NCBI GenBank assembly: GCA_003255065.1
Contig: QAOA01000726.1
Span: forward strand, 443,813-507,812
From: Cercis canadensis
Taxonomy: Eukaryota; Streptophyta; Magnoliopsida; Fabales; Fabaceae
Length of the DNA stretch: 64,000 bases
Direction of reading: 5' to 3'
The notes under the pieces are model-generated. The model was not told the origin of the DNA. It saw only the letters and a program-made list of their open reading frames with translations, and ran no database searches. Of the stretch, positions 49,158 through 61,588 are shown in pieces. Position numbers and translations under genes: made by a program. Within the stretch, counting starts at the first letter, position 1. Each line of letters starts with the position of its first letter.

Positions 49158-49565
49158 AATGCTTATATGATGCTATAGTCACCTGCTTAGTACCTTCTAG
49201 TGTTTTTTTGTATTCTAGAATTTAGTTAAAATTAATTTTATTTTTTTTAATAAAATGGAGAATACTATTTATTTTGTGATTATTGAATGAATCCTCGTAT
49301 TCTTGGAATGAAACTTCTTATTAATTTTTTGCCTGAATATTTTAAAAAATATAGACATAAAATGCTTATATGATGTGATAGTCACCTGCTTAATACTTTT
49401 TTGTTTTTTGTTTTTATAGTCTAGAATTTAGTTAAAATTAATTTTATTTTTTTTAATAAAATGGAGAATACTATTTATTTTGTTATTATTGAATGAATCC
49501 TCATATTCTTGGAAAGAAATTTCATATTAATTTTTTGCATGAAAATTTTAAAAAATATAGATATA
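49158..49565. repeat. Tandem duplication, period about 203 bp, no N
   Basis: The block starting AATGCTTATATGATGCTATA at 49158 repeats at 49361 with roughly 90 percent identity and small indels. Both copies contain TAGAATTTAGTTAAAATTAA. No N separates them, so unlike the other duplications this one is probably real. Confidence 0.75.
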
Positions 49566-50387
49566 AAATTTAAATTTTGTAACATACCTTATTGTTTAGA
49601 GGTTTATAACTATTCCTTATAATTTACATAGTCTCATAAAAAAAAATTGTGAGATGAATGAGAATGAAGGAGTTGGAAGAATTTTTTTTTTTTTTGAATG
49701 AAATCATAATAAAGAAAAATGCTCCACCATGTGCAAAGAGCTTAACCATGTTTGTAATATAGAATCTTAGAATATTGTCAAGAATGTTAGGTTGGGAATC
49801 TTAAATTACCTTGTTTAGTATTTGGGAAAATTTCATATTGGTGAGAAAAGTGCATAAAAACTCCAAACTCAACTCCATATCCAAGCCAAATCCCACCTCC
49901 TCGGAGCTAATGACACGCTTCGTCGCAATGGAGAGCTCTGCCAAAGATGAGCTTTGTCATAAAGCGTCACGGATGCTGACGATCACTATTAGCACTCTTA
50001 TCTCACAATTACAAACCTGCTCAATCATTTTCTCTTGATCCCTTCCCATGTTCTTTTTTTCCTCTTCATTGTCCCTTTGTTATCTTCCTCTAGTACATGT
50101 CAATTTGTGCAATTCTGCTATAACTCCTCAAGGTTTGTCAACTGAGCGTTCATTTTCATGGGTTTAATGGTTTTATCCTTTCCTAATTTCCCTTTGTGTG
50201 AGTTCCATTTCAATTTCTTTGTTTCTCTTTTGTTATCACTTAGCTTCACGTGTAAAATATTTTTAGTTGTCATATATTTCTAAATTATAACTAGTAATAT
50301 TTGGTTCTAATGGATATCGAAGCATGAATTTAGGCTATGCTATACAATAAATTCTAGTTTTAATGTGAAATATTCATTATGATTAGA

Positions 50388-50569
50388 GGTGTCAAAATGG
50401 GTTGAGCCCGTTGGGTTGACCCGCCCCGCCATGCAAAAGGGTTGGGTTGAGTTGGGTTAAGGTTTTGCTGGCCCATTTAGAAGCGGGTTTCTGAGCCCGC
50501 CCCGTTTGGGTTGTGGGTTGGTGGCGGGGCGGGGCGGGGTGGGGCGGGCTGACCCGCCAGTCTTTTTTN
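50388..50569. mobile_element. GC-rich hAT-like terminal fragment
   Basis: Begins AGAGGTGTCAAAATGGGTTG, the style of hAT transposon ends, and is filled with GGGTT/GACCCGCC/GGGGCGGG words that partly self-pair. It stops at T-run plus N (50569), and the expected opposite end is not visible. Widespread plant repeat type. Fragment only. Confidence 0.55.
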
Positions 50570-50917
50570 GTTCTAATTTATTTGATAAACATGTGAAAAT
50601 TATATATTATTGATTATAGTACCAGCAAAAAGAAATGAGATTTGCTAGCTACATTATCAGAACTCTTTGACTTTCCTCTAATTCCCTTTGTTTTCCACTA
50701 AAACCTAATAGATTATGCATTTTTTAAAAGTTATTGAAGAGGATTTTACATTGCTACTCATAGTTACTTTATGAATAGAGAAACTTTTACGTTTTGAATA
50801 ATTTGGTAACAAAAAAAATTGACAAACTTAATGATAATTTGATGCTCATATAGGTTATTCTCAGTATTAAAAAGGATTTTAATATCACTTAATCACAAAC
50901 TGTTTGGTAATTTATAA

Positions 50918-51048
50918 GACTGTGTTTGGTATTGCTATTTACTTTCTTCAATATGCTAAATTTAACATTTTTAAGTAATTTTGTTACTCTCTCAAAATCA
51001 ATTTTATGGTTGCAAACTACAACCTCAAGTAAGCTCTCAAACATGCAC
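50918..51048. mobile_element. Possible small Tourist-like MITE
   Basis: TAA flanks both sides (50915-50917 and 51049-51051). The ends GACTGTGTTTGGTATTGC and, reverse-complemented, GTGCATGTTTGAGAGC are loosely inverted. About 131 bp. The repeat is poor, so this is tentative. Confidence 0.4.
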
Positions 51049-52040
51049 TAAGTGATCACGTGAGCATCACATGATTGATTCCATTAATAGTTACCGTGGA
51101 AGATATGGATAGAAGATTTTATTAACACAATGCACATTTTTTGTTGGGGTTAACCTATAAAAATTTGGATTTTTTTACACATTACTTAAAGTTGAACGGA
51201 GTTTATCCTTTTGCCTTTAAACTACTAAGATTTTTTTTGAAAGATTACTGATACTTTCATATTTAAATATCGATCCTTAACATATAACTTATTCTAAATT
51301 AAATTTACTTTAAATTCATATAAACTCTTTATCATAACATTTAAATTTTGAATTTGGATTTTCGAAAATGTGAAGTGCACTTTAAAGAGTACAAATGTCG
51401 AAAAGTAAATAGTTAAAACAATTCAAATTTTGATAAAGTACATGCAAATATATAAAAATGGAAGTTTCTTAAATATTTTAAATATTTATGTAGTATGTCA
51501 TACTGTATATGAATAATCAATAAATGAATGACATGTGTACAAATTAACTGTTTTTAAGTTTGTTTAAAAAATTAAATAAATTATATTTTATATCTAATAA
51601 AATATAAAAATTATGTATACTTGTTACGTCAATATAATATAACATACTCATGTAGTATCATAGAATCTCCGTATAAAAATTTATATATTTTTAAAAACTC
51701 ATTCTCTTATTAATTATTATTTAAGAGTACTTTATCCTCTAATGTACTCTCTAAAGTATGGATTCTAAATCCATAATTTTTATTTTTTCATTTCCTACTC
51801 TTTGCTTAGAAGAAGTGTTGAAGCATCATTTTTTTTTTTTTGAAGTTTAAATGTTTTTTTTTTTTCATCCAAAGTTCAAAACAGTTCAAATGTTTGATCA
51901 TTCCATCAAATAATCACAACCATTGTTGTCCATAGACATCACAATCCAGATCCGACCACGTCATCAATGACAATCATTACTTGCTAGGTGTCAAGATCGG
52001 CGCGGATTCTCAATCCCAAGAAAACGGCTCCTGCCGCTCC

Positions 52041-52910
52041 CGGCGCTTCATTTCCCTCCCAAAAGCGAATTCAATTATCGCACTTTTTCTTACCGTAGTA
52101 CACTCATAATCTCATTCCCCTACCATAATTCTCTAATCGCATTTCAAAATCCCCAATTCTTCCCACGGAGAACGATTCTCCGGCAACTCTCGAGCCCTTG
52201 AGGAACCAAAAATTTGCGTAATCAGGTTTGTTTTGTTTTCTTCGGTATGCTATGGCCCTGTTTGGTTGGTAGGAAAATTGACGAGAAGAAGGGAGAATTC
52301 GCGTCGAATTTCTTGAATGATCAGCAAGTTTAGTAATTTTGGTAATGTTCATCATTTCATTTGTTTTTTATTTTTTCCTCCCATTAGGTTGTCAGGTAAA
52401 TCACGTTTCTACTAATTGGAAAAGTGAAACGCCAAAGGAGCAATTGAATTTGAAATTTCCTGTTCCTCTTTCTTGCGGATAAGGTAAATCACTGTGCTTT
52501 TGTTTGCATCTATGAATTTGAAACCATATATAACATTTCTGAGGAAAGGAAAATGAGTGAAAATGTTTGTCCCCTTTATTGATAATTAGTTGATCTTATT
52601 TTTTATTCTTTAAATTACTTGGAAATAAACGGATCATTGTTGTTTCTTTATACTGCACTGCACCTTCCGTTTGTGTGTGTGTCTATATATAGTTTTTCAA
52701 CTTGTTGCTTCCCACAGCATGATAAGGTTGAACTTGTGTGATGCTTTGCTGGTTGTCTAGGCACTCTTTTATTTTTAGGGGATGAAAAGAAATTCAGATT
52801 ATATTTGAAAGTAACTGTCATGTTTTGATTGGGTTTAAGTGGACTTATCTTCTTATCATCATTCATCAAAGACTCAAAGTTATAATCTTTTTTCAGTATA
52901 CTTGGTTCTC
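52041..52910 (+). promoter_or_regulatory. MAP65 promoter/leader with 5' UTR intron
   Basis: A GC-richer leader ends at 52225 (AATCAG/gtttgt) and a matching acceptor ends at 52896 (TTTTTTCAG), 14 bases before the start codon. This implies a 671-base 5' UTR intron. An AACGG core, as in mitosis-specific MSA elements, lies at 52023-52027, but five bases is weak evidence. Confidence 0.45.
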
Positions 52911-55900
52911 ATGTTGAGCAACCGTAACAATCAGCTTGCACATCAAGAAACAACGTGTCCTGTGATGCTAAATGAACTTCAGGTTTCCCCTCCGTATCTT
53001 GTGAAGGATTTCTGTTGCTCTTCTTCTCTTCCTTTAAGTCTTGTGTTCTAGACCACCTTATGATTCTGAATACCATGTTGTTGATTTTCTTTTTGCTTGA
53101 TCCTTGTTGAATGTAGATAATATGGGATGAAGTTGGAGAGTCTGATGCTCAAAGAGATGCAATGCTGCTTGAAATTGAACAGAAGTGTTTGGAGTTATAC
53201 AGGAAAAAAGTGGATGATGCGAAAAAGATGAGAGCTCAACTTCAGCAAGCAATTGCTGACTCTGAAGCAGAAATTGCAGACATCTGTTCAACAATGGGTG
53301 AACAGCCACTGCATGTAATTCTGATTAACCCTTAAGAATTGATTTTATGGTTTAACTGCTTTCTTTGCTACTGAGAAATTTTATAGTTGACTGGAACTTC
53401 TATTGGTGTGATTTCAGTTTGACCAGAAGTCTAGTGGAAGCTTGAAGAAGGGACTGGAAACTACTGTTTCACAACTTGAGGAGATGCGCAAGCTGAAAAC
53501 TGAGAGGAAGAAGCAATTTCTAGAGGTCTTATGTCAGTTGCAGAATATTTCAAGTGAGCTACATGGCTGCACGGGGGTTAATGCGTATTTAGATGAGAAC
53601 AACTTGTCCTTGAAAAAGTTGGAAGAATTACGGTGGAAGTTGCTTGAATTTCAAAATGAGAAGGTGATTTCTCTCTTCACTTCTTTGCTTCTTGAAATGA
53701 TGAGATATAGTGATTGCATATCTGATTTTCGATGTTGGATATAATACTTTTATAGAATTGGTGAAGCAGTGATGTAGCTCACATATAGTTTTAAGTATAA
53801 GAAATTGAGAAAGTTTTCATTTTCTTTTCTCGTAAGTGGGGAGCAAAAATTAAATGATTGATACAGAAAAGGATGTTGACCATGTGTGCAGGAATGCTGC
53901 AATGCAGCATGAATTATATTGTTATTGCTTGTATAAATTTAGATGGAAAAGTGGCCTTTTGTTTTCTTCCAAACCTACTCCTACCTAAGAAAGAATAACT
54001 GCCTGCTATGTTAAATTTTCTGACTGTGTTCTTTTATATTACCGCAGGTCAGTAGACTGAAGCAGGTGTCTGACCACCTGAACACTCTTCAGTCACTGTG
54101 CTTGGTCCTTGGTTTAGATTTTAAAGACAAAATTGGTGGGATCCACCCCTCTATGGTTAATTCGGCTGGAATAAAAGATGTAAGCGACCATACAATCAAG
54201 AATTTGACTTCTGAAGTACAAAGTTTGAGAGAGGTTAAAATACAGAGAATGCAAAAGGTCGGTGTTATCGCTCTTAAACTTCATCCTTCAAAAAGCTATT
54301 CATGGTAGCCTTTCTAACTGTTCATGTTGTATCAGCTTCAAAGTCTTGCAGCTGCGCTACTAGAGATGTGGAATTTAATGGATACACCCGTTGGGGAACA
54401 ACAGAAATTTCATAATGTAACCAGTAAGATTGCTGCTTCAGAATCTGAACTTTATGAGCCTAACATGCTGTTGATTGACTCCATCAGCCATGTGAGTATT
54501 GATCTGACATTCATACCTGTTATTCTGTTTATCTTCCCTTCCACTTAAAATCAACGTGTTGGAATTTCTATATAGATTGAGTATTATTATGAATTGTCAA
54601 TTACTATATATGTTGTTTTCTCCTTGTAGGTTGAGGCAGAAGTGAGAAGGCTTGAGCTACTTAAATCAACTAAAATGAAAGATCTCGTTCTGAGGAAGAA
54701 GATAGAGCTGGAGGAAATCTGTAGGAGCACACATTTGACTGCAGGGGTACTTTTTCCAGGGGGGCATTCTATTGAACTCATAGACTCTGGTAAGATTTCC
54801 ATCTGTGTGGAATTTTTCCGCAAGTTATACAAATCTTCATTTATTGCATAATAATTCCGCAGTTAGTGCAATTTTGACTTTAAAGCATAAATGTTAAGTG
54901 ATCAAGGCATCGGGCAATCTCAAGATTCATCTGATGAGGGTTTAATATTATCAGTATAGCAACATTTTAGTTTCTTTTTCTTGTGTTATTCTGTGTCTAT
55001 AGGACTGCATCAAACTTTCAGTGAGTTGTTGTGTTATCATTTGTTGAATTGTGCCTTGAATCTTTTCATATCATGTTACAATCATTCTGCAGAAGATGTT
55101 GATCCTGAATACCTGTTGGAACAAATTGAGCATGAAATTATGAGGACTAAAGAGGAAGCACTTTGCAGGAAAGAAATTCTTGAAAAGGTTGAGAAGTGGT
55201 TTGTTGCTACTCAAGAGGAGAGCTGGCTGGAGGAGTACAATAGGGTGGGAGACTTTTGTTATTATAAAGGATAAATGATTATTTTCCTCTTTCATCTCGC
55301 TTTATTTTTCTAATTGCTGTGGGATTTTAGGATGATAATCGTTATAATGCTGGAAGAGGTGCACACCTAGCCTTGAAACGTGCTGAGAAAGCTCGTGCTT
55401 TAGTAAACAAAATTCCTGGTAAATATCAAGCGTAGTCAGCTTTTTAATTGATAAGTTCTTTTCATTTTACAGTGGCTTCTGGGCATTTGAGTTCTACTTT
55501 TACTATAAGCTTGAAACTGAACCAGATGTTGACACGTTAAAGTCAGCTGCTGCAGCTGTTTGTATCATTCTTATTGTTGTTACCATAATTCTTAAACTAT
55601 TAGTTCTGTAGTTCAATTTAGCAAAGGATAGCAATGTACGAATAGGGAAAAGGAATTAATTTATAAGTCTCTGAAGTATGGTACCTGCCTTATTTTTTCC
55701 CCTTTTTATACTTGGAATGTTATCGATGCAGGAATTGTAGAGGCTTTAACTTCAAAAATTACAGCATGGGAGAAAGAAAAAGGGGTTGAGTTTTTGTATG
55801 ATGGTGTAAGCATCTCTAACACAGCCATTTATGATTGTATGAATCAGTCTCCAAAATGTTTATGACGACTTCTGCAGTGAAGACCACTTTTGAAAAATTT

Positions 55901-57020
55901 AATCCAGAGCGACGTCTACTTGGTTTATAATTTCCGTCACCTTTGCTGGATACATCTCATATATATATTTTTCATGCATTTTTTGTTTGGATATCTGTGT
56001 TTAGAGCCGACTACTTTCTATGCTTGAAGATTACGGAACCTTGAGGCAAAAGAAAGAGAATGAAAAGCAAAGACAGAGGGTACGGTGCATAATATATTAT
56101 TGTGATTAAATAAGCAGTAGACGCCATGGAATTTTCCGTGTCTTAACCGTTACTTCGTTTTGAGTCATGACTCATGATCTATCTCTGAATTGTTTTTCTT
56201 CTACATCAATCTTAGGATCAACGGAGAATCCAGGGACAATTGATGGCCGAGCATGAAACGCTTTTTGGCTCAAGACCCAGCCCATCTCAAAGTGGGATGA
56301 AGTCTCCCAGATGTTTAACAGGAGTTCCAAGTAATAGAAAAGTTTCCATGGGTGGAGCAATGCTTCAAAATCTCAAAACCGAGAAAGCTGCTACTTTCCT
56401 GCATTCTAACAAGAAGGGTAGCTTCTCCAATCAGACTAGCTCTATCCATCGGAAGCAGAATGGTGGTTATGCAACTTCATCCTCTGGTTACCCCTGTTCT
56501 TCAACACTTGATGTTGTTTAAAAAGCTTAAATGCTCAATATTAATTGAAACTTTTGCAGGAAAAGAAACCACTAAGGCTGTTGGTCATCCAATGAAGAAA
56601 AATTCCAAGACTGCAGAAAAGGAAATTGGAATTCAGTCACCAGTTATTAGGAAGCCCCTCTCTCCTGTTTCTTCCACAGTATTATCGGAAGCTAACATTG
56701 CAAATTTCCAAGAAGACCATAGAATACTACAGAATCGGGTATCACGAGGAACACAGCAAAGCACACAGTCACAGGTGCAAACAAGAACACCTTCCAAGCC
56801 AATTACTGTTGGCGATGAAGAAAACAAAACTCCAAAGAATATGGGAATCCCAGTGCTGAGCACTCCCCCAACTTCAGTGCCTATGTTGACTGCCACTACA
56901 CCAAACACACCTGCAGTGTTTTCTAGCTATGCCCCAGCTTCAAAGACTGCTCAACCAATTGAATATTCGTTTGAGGAGGTGAGAATTGGTTTTATCCACC
57001 TGGAGTCATTGATGCTATGA
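52911..57020 (+). CDS. MAP65 microtubule-associated protein, 12 exons
   Basis: Plant member of the MAP65/Ase1/PRC1 family, which cross-links antiparallel microtubules in cortical arrays, the preprophase band and phragmoplast. Exons: 52911-52982, 53117-53314, 53418-53663, 54048-54257, 54336-54491, 54630-54789, 55093-55244, 55331-55418, 55732-55805, 56005-56079, 56216-56417 (or -56486), 56560-57020. All phases join, giving about 697 residues (720 with the longer exon 11). Family signatures appear in order: [14 protein letters not shown], coiled coil [60 protein letters not shown], the microtubule-binding core ESWLEEYNR / [26 protein letters not shown], then a Ser/Thr/Pro-rich tail likely open to mitotic kinases. 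The tail ends [10 protein letters not shown], read through to a stop at 57018. Exon 11 has two in-phase donors. The subtype (MAP65-4, -8 or other) is unresolved. Confidence 0.93.
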
Positions 57021-57891
57021 TGCAGAAAGAAAGTTTAATCAACACCAGAAAGATAGTAAAACTCTATGCTCCGCAATAGTAACATTCTCAATCTTTAGTT
57101 TCTTTGAGGAGCATTTATTGTGCCTTTTTTGAGCACAATGATCATTCCCCTTTAGAGATGTTATTTTGGGTTGAACTTGTCCAACTTTAATGCTTTCTGC
57201 CAAAATGGAAGTGAGTGTGACACATCAAATTTGTACTTTGATCTGATCCAAAATAGCAGGTGGATGGTTTTATCTTCTTGGCCACAAAGGGTAGATTGAA
57301 TTATTGGCTTATTTTATTTATTTATCTCACTGATCACTATCTTAAGAGATGTCTCTAGTAATATAATAGGATGTTCCGAATTTTATTGTGTATTATAATA
57401 CAATTATCCTCAATTTCCCGGCACACCATGATGATTGGGACAGTTTTGGTTGATGCTTATTACTTATATAGTTGAATTTCAACCTCTATTAAGTGCATCA
57501 TTAAATCAACACCAACCATGTTTGACCTCTACTCTTACATGGTCAAGTTTTTATTTTTAATATAGGTAGGTGACTCAGACCAAATATTGTTGCTCTTGTT
57601 TGTCAACATAACCATAGCTTTAGATTTTCAATCATGGAGAGTCGTTCCCCTCTGCAGCATTGTCGAGGGATTGGATTGTTTTGTTTTGGAAATATTTGAA
57701 TTTAAAAAGAATAAAATAACGTATATAATACTATTTATACACTAATTATCTTATACTATTTTACAATTTGAATATAATAAGTGCTGAATTCACAAAAAAT
57801 TTAAAAGAATCCGTTTAAGATTTTTTAGTATAATTTAAATTTTTTTAGTTACATGATAGCAAGGAGGTTTAAATTTCTAACCTCCTGCATG

Positions 57892-57952
57892 TTACCCAAA
57901 CATTTTATTATTAGACCAAACTTTACCCAAACATTTTATTATTAGACCAAAC
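57892..57952. repeat. Two tandem copies, period 31 bp
   Basis: TTACCCAAACATTTTATTAT and the following ten bases are repeated exactly with period 31. No N between the copies. Confidence 0.9.
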
Positions 57953-59183
57953 CTAATGACTTCATGTATTATATAAGCTTTCTCTAAATATACTATAAAA
58001 ATGTTACATAGACATTATCACTTACACACTACCTTACTATAAAAATGCTATATATAGCTTTGGTGGCCTTTACATTTATCTGTGGTGTAATATAGTGTAA
58101 AGCGAAATAATGTTAAAAAAGAGATTATTCTTACACTAATTTTTTTTCTTCTCTATCACTCATTATTAAAAAATTAGATTTAAGTGAATAATATATAAAA
58201 TGTGGGTTTAAACTGAGAGAAACATGCTCATTTAAAAATTAAGTAAGATTATTTGCACATTTATATTAGCTTATGTTAGAATAATTAGCATAGTCTAAAT
58301 TTAAGCAAATACACATAATTTTTTTTGGTATGATTTTAATTTTATTAACTACCTGATATGAAACAGAAAAAAAAAACTCTAACTTAATGAAATGTGTCTC
58401 TAATCATAAGACGAGTATACTTATATATAAATAAATATTAACTAATTTGAAAGATGATTAATGAATTTGTAACAACCATTGTTTGAAAGATTTAAATTAC
58501 AATGTTATGTCTGAATATGAAACAGTGTAAGGGTCCCAGCATAATAATTGTGGGTTTGACTAGCATACCATGTGCCCTGCAATAACCTGAGAGGGGAAAG
58601 AGAGAGGCATAGTTTAAGGGTTGGGTGTCTGAGTCTGAGACCCAAAGCAACCTAGGACAAGTGTAGTAACGGCTTAGGACCAATCTTAAATCCAAGTCGG
58701 TCTCATCGGTCATTGCTGTCTCACACGTGGAAGAGAAGGGACATAGCCCTTGGACTTTGGTCCTTGGACCCTAGTTTTTTTTAACCTTGGACCATGGTTT
58801 GAAAATGAATACACAACAGCAGGAGAGAAAGAGAGAGAGAGTAGTAAATTTGGACAAATTTTATATGCACAAAAATCTTTGATTTTTTGAAATGGAATTT
58901 AATTTCAAGATCTTGCAATAATGATTTCAAAGAAAGCAAAGAATGATTTCTTTATTAATAAAATCTCATCTTCATGATTATGTTTGAAAAGAAATTTTGG
59001 TGAGAGATAGGATAAAGATGCCATACTCAATTAAAAAGATAAGAACACCCAAAAAAGTTATATACTTTTTACTATCTATAACATAATTGTTTTTATTATA
59101 TTATTTTAAATGAAATCCTTTTAAGATTTAAAACAAAGATACGCACCTAATCCAGACAAAGAAGACTTTTAAATCAAATTTCT

Positions 59184-59207
59184 ATTATTATTATTATTAT
59201 TATTATT
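59184..59207. repeat. (ATT)8 microsatellite
   Basis: Perfect trinucleotide repeat of 24 bases in intergenic DNA. Confidence 0.95.
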
Positions 59208-60100
59208 TCCACTTATACAAAATGCATCTTTTGGTGGTTGAATTCTAATAGTTTATCCAAAAATATTATTTCCTCAAAATTTTTTTTTAACAATTTCCAC
59301 AATTTAGTTTGTGGAAAAATGATATACAGCTAACCTAGACAAGGAAGAAAATTCAAAACTCTATTATTGCATTCTAACCAAACATGTATCTTGTTAACTA
59401 AGAAATGTGAATTTTTTTATGAGAATTCAAAAGGTAAAAAATAAATAAATAAATTACACCTTTAAATTTTTTATTCCTCTTAATCAAATTAGGTAGGATT
59501 ATTAGTGGTGCAATTAAAGAAAATTAAATATTAGATGAAACGTAAACATTAAAATTTGTTGAAGACTTTGTGGCCAAGATTAGCTTCTTGTTTCTTTCTC
59601 TTTTTGATAAAATAAAAATATTATTTCTCTTTCTTTCACGGGTAAGGAAAGTCTTTCCTATCCTAACAAAGGGAGCTACCTGCTCCAAAGACCAATCCCC
59701 AATTCCCCACTGTCACGTTCTACTGTATCCATTCAGATTCTAGTAAGTAATAAAGATATAAGATATTATCTTTTTTATTTTTTATTTTTTATGAGATGAT
59801 AGAGATTTAGATTAGATCATAAATAACCAGTATCTACCCTGACCTGCAGGTGATGTTATCAACTTTTATAATTCTGTAAGAAAAAGAGTTATTAGAATCT
59901 GAAAAAAAAAAAAGAGAAAAAGAAGAAAAAAAATTTCATAAAATCACTTCACTGGTATTACTTGGTAATTTAGTGGTTTTCAGGGGCATTTTTTAAGATG
60001 TCTTCTTTAATTTGGAGGAAAAAAGACAAAAAGCAGGTCAGCGGCAATAGAAAGGTCGGCCGTCCAATACCAGCTTTGCAGCTTTAAATGGAAAAACAAA

Positions 60101-61588
60101 TTAGTTTGTGAAAAAGAAAAAGGCAGCACTTTTTTTCCCCTTATATTTTCTTACCTTTTTTCAGAAATTTACCATATTAGCCACTGATCCAATTTTTAAA
60201 ATTTTTTTAATTGCCCTCACGGACGTGAAATTGTTCTTAACCAAATTGTATTTATCGGGTTTAGCAAATTATTCAAATAAAAATTCTAGATATTTAAATA
60301 CTTTATTCTTGTGTTTTCCTTTGGTATTTTCTCCTTCATTTTTTATGCAGTATTTATTTTCTGCTTTACATTTTCCCCCTTTTTCAACTTTCAAGCAGCT
60401 TTGGAAAAACCAACCAGCCAACGGGTTTTTTCACCTCCTGAAATTTGTAAGTTGTTTTGAATTTCTTGAGGAAACAGTCAGTTTTCTGGTCATTTCTTTT
60501 TTGTATTTTATTTTTCCATTTTTCGGGTTGAGCTGGTTTAGTTCTGTGAAAAAGAAATCTAAGCACTGGATTACAGTTTAGAAGAAGCTTGCTCAAGTGT
60601 AGAATCACTGTGACAGGTCATGATCTTCGCATTCTGAAGAATATCCTTTGATTGATGTTGATATCTTTTTCCCTCCTAAATACACGGGTCTTTGTTTTTT
60701 TTTTTTTTTGTCAATTTTTAGCTGAGTTTCAGCTTTTTCTCTTTTTGAAGGCAGAGAAAATGTTGGGTATGAACTATGAAGTAGATTTCTACAAAGGGTG
60801 TATTTTATTTTTGTGTTTTTGAAGGCCTTATGGTAGTTTTTGGTGGCTTCTGCTTTTGTTTGAGTTGCAGCTAACAAATATTTGGAGTAATGAATGTTTT
60901 TTAACCAAAGTTTTGTTATGAATGTTTACTTAAGATTTGATATTTTTGTTTGTGTTTTCAGAAATCTCTTACAATAATTAGCCAAGTGGGTTTTTTTTTA
61001 CATTTTTAAAATTTTATAAATATTATAGTAATTTTTTGTTATTTTGCTTTAAAGGGCCAATATTTTTTCATCCTGTGTTATATAAAACTTCTGAGCTGAA
61101 TTCCCAGTTTCAGTATTTGAAGAATGACGACGTACCTTTTCATCCAGAAGAAAATGAAGACGAAGCTTGACTTGGATTTTTAAAAAAATAATTTTTTTAA
61201 TATATAATACTCTCGCTCTGACCTAGTGTGCACTGGTTTTTGCAATTTAATAGCTTTAGCTAAAGTTCGAAATGGATCTCTGGTATTTTAGCAAAGCAGC
61301 TTGATATAAACCCAAAGTTTTAATCTTTTCTCATCTTTCTTCCTCGTGGGTGAGAATCACATAATGGGTTTGCATTATTCCTTCATGGCATCCTCAATAA
61401 GGTTAAAGACATTGATGGGTTTAGTTGAAAATTTACAATTTTTATTAACATTGATGGGTTTGCTTAAATTTTTGGTTTTTACTGGCATTTGCCCTAATGA
61501 TCCTTTTCGGTTCTAATATTTCACTGATTTGGTGCTGCAGATGTTGTTTTGATTATATAGAAGCTGGGAGGGATTATTCAATTTATGC
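60101..61588 (+). promoter_or_regulatory. AHL promoter, leader and probable 5' UTR intron
   Basis: T-rich region upstream of the AHL start. An acceptor-like GGTGCTGCAG ends at 61540, 48 bases before the start codon, suggesting a long leader intron. The donor was not identified. The long open stretch at 60108-60581 lacks an ATG start and is Phe/Leu-rich, so I do not treat it as coding. Confidence 0.35.

Larger units (their letters stand above)
48471..52040. other. AT-rich intergenic
   Basis: No gene firmly supported. It contains a 203-bp tandem duplication (49158-49565), a small genic-looking segment near 49,860-50,100, a GC-rich hAT-like end at 50388-50569 and a possible MITE at 50918-51048. 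Confidence 0.5.
57021..60100. other. Intergenic between MAP65 and AHL
   Basis: No gene supported. It contains a 31-bp tandem duplication (57892-57952) and an (ATT)8 microsatellite (59184-59207). AT-rich. Confidence 0.5.

Noticed and set aside
60108..60581. 157-codon open stretch on the plus strand
   Set aside because: Begins at GTG, is Phe/Leu/Lys-rich from AT-rich DNA, and lies in the AHL upstream region; no family features.
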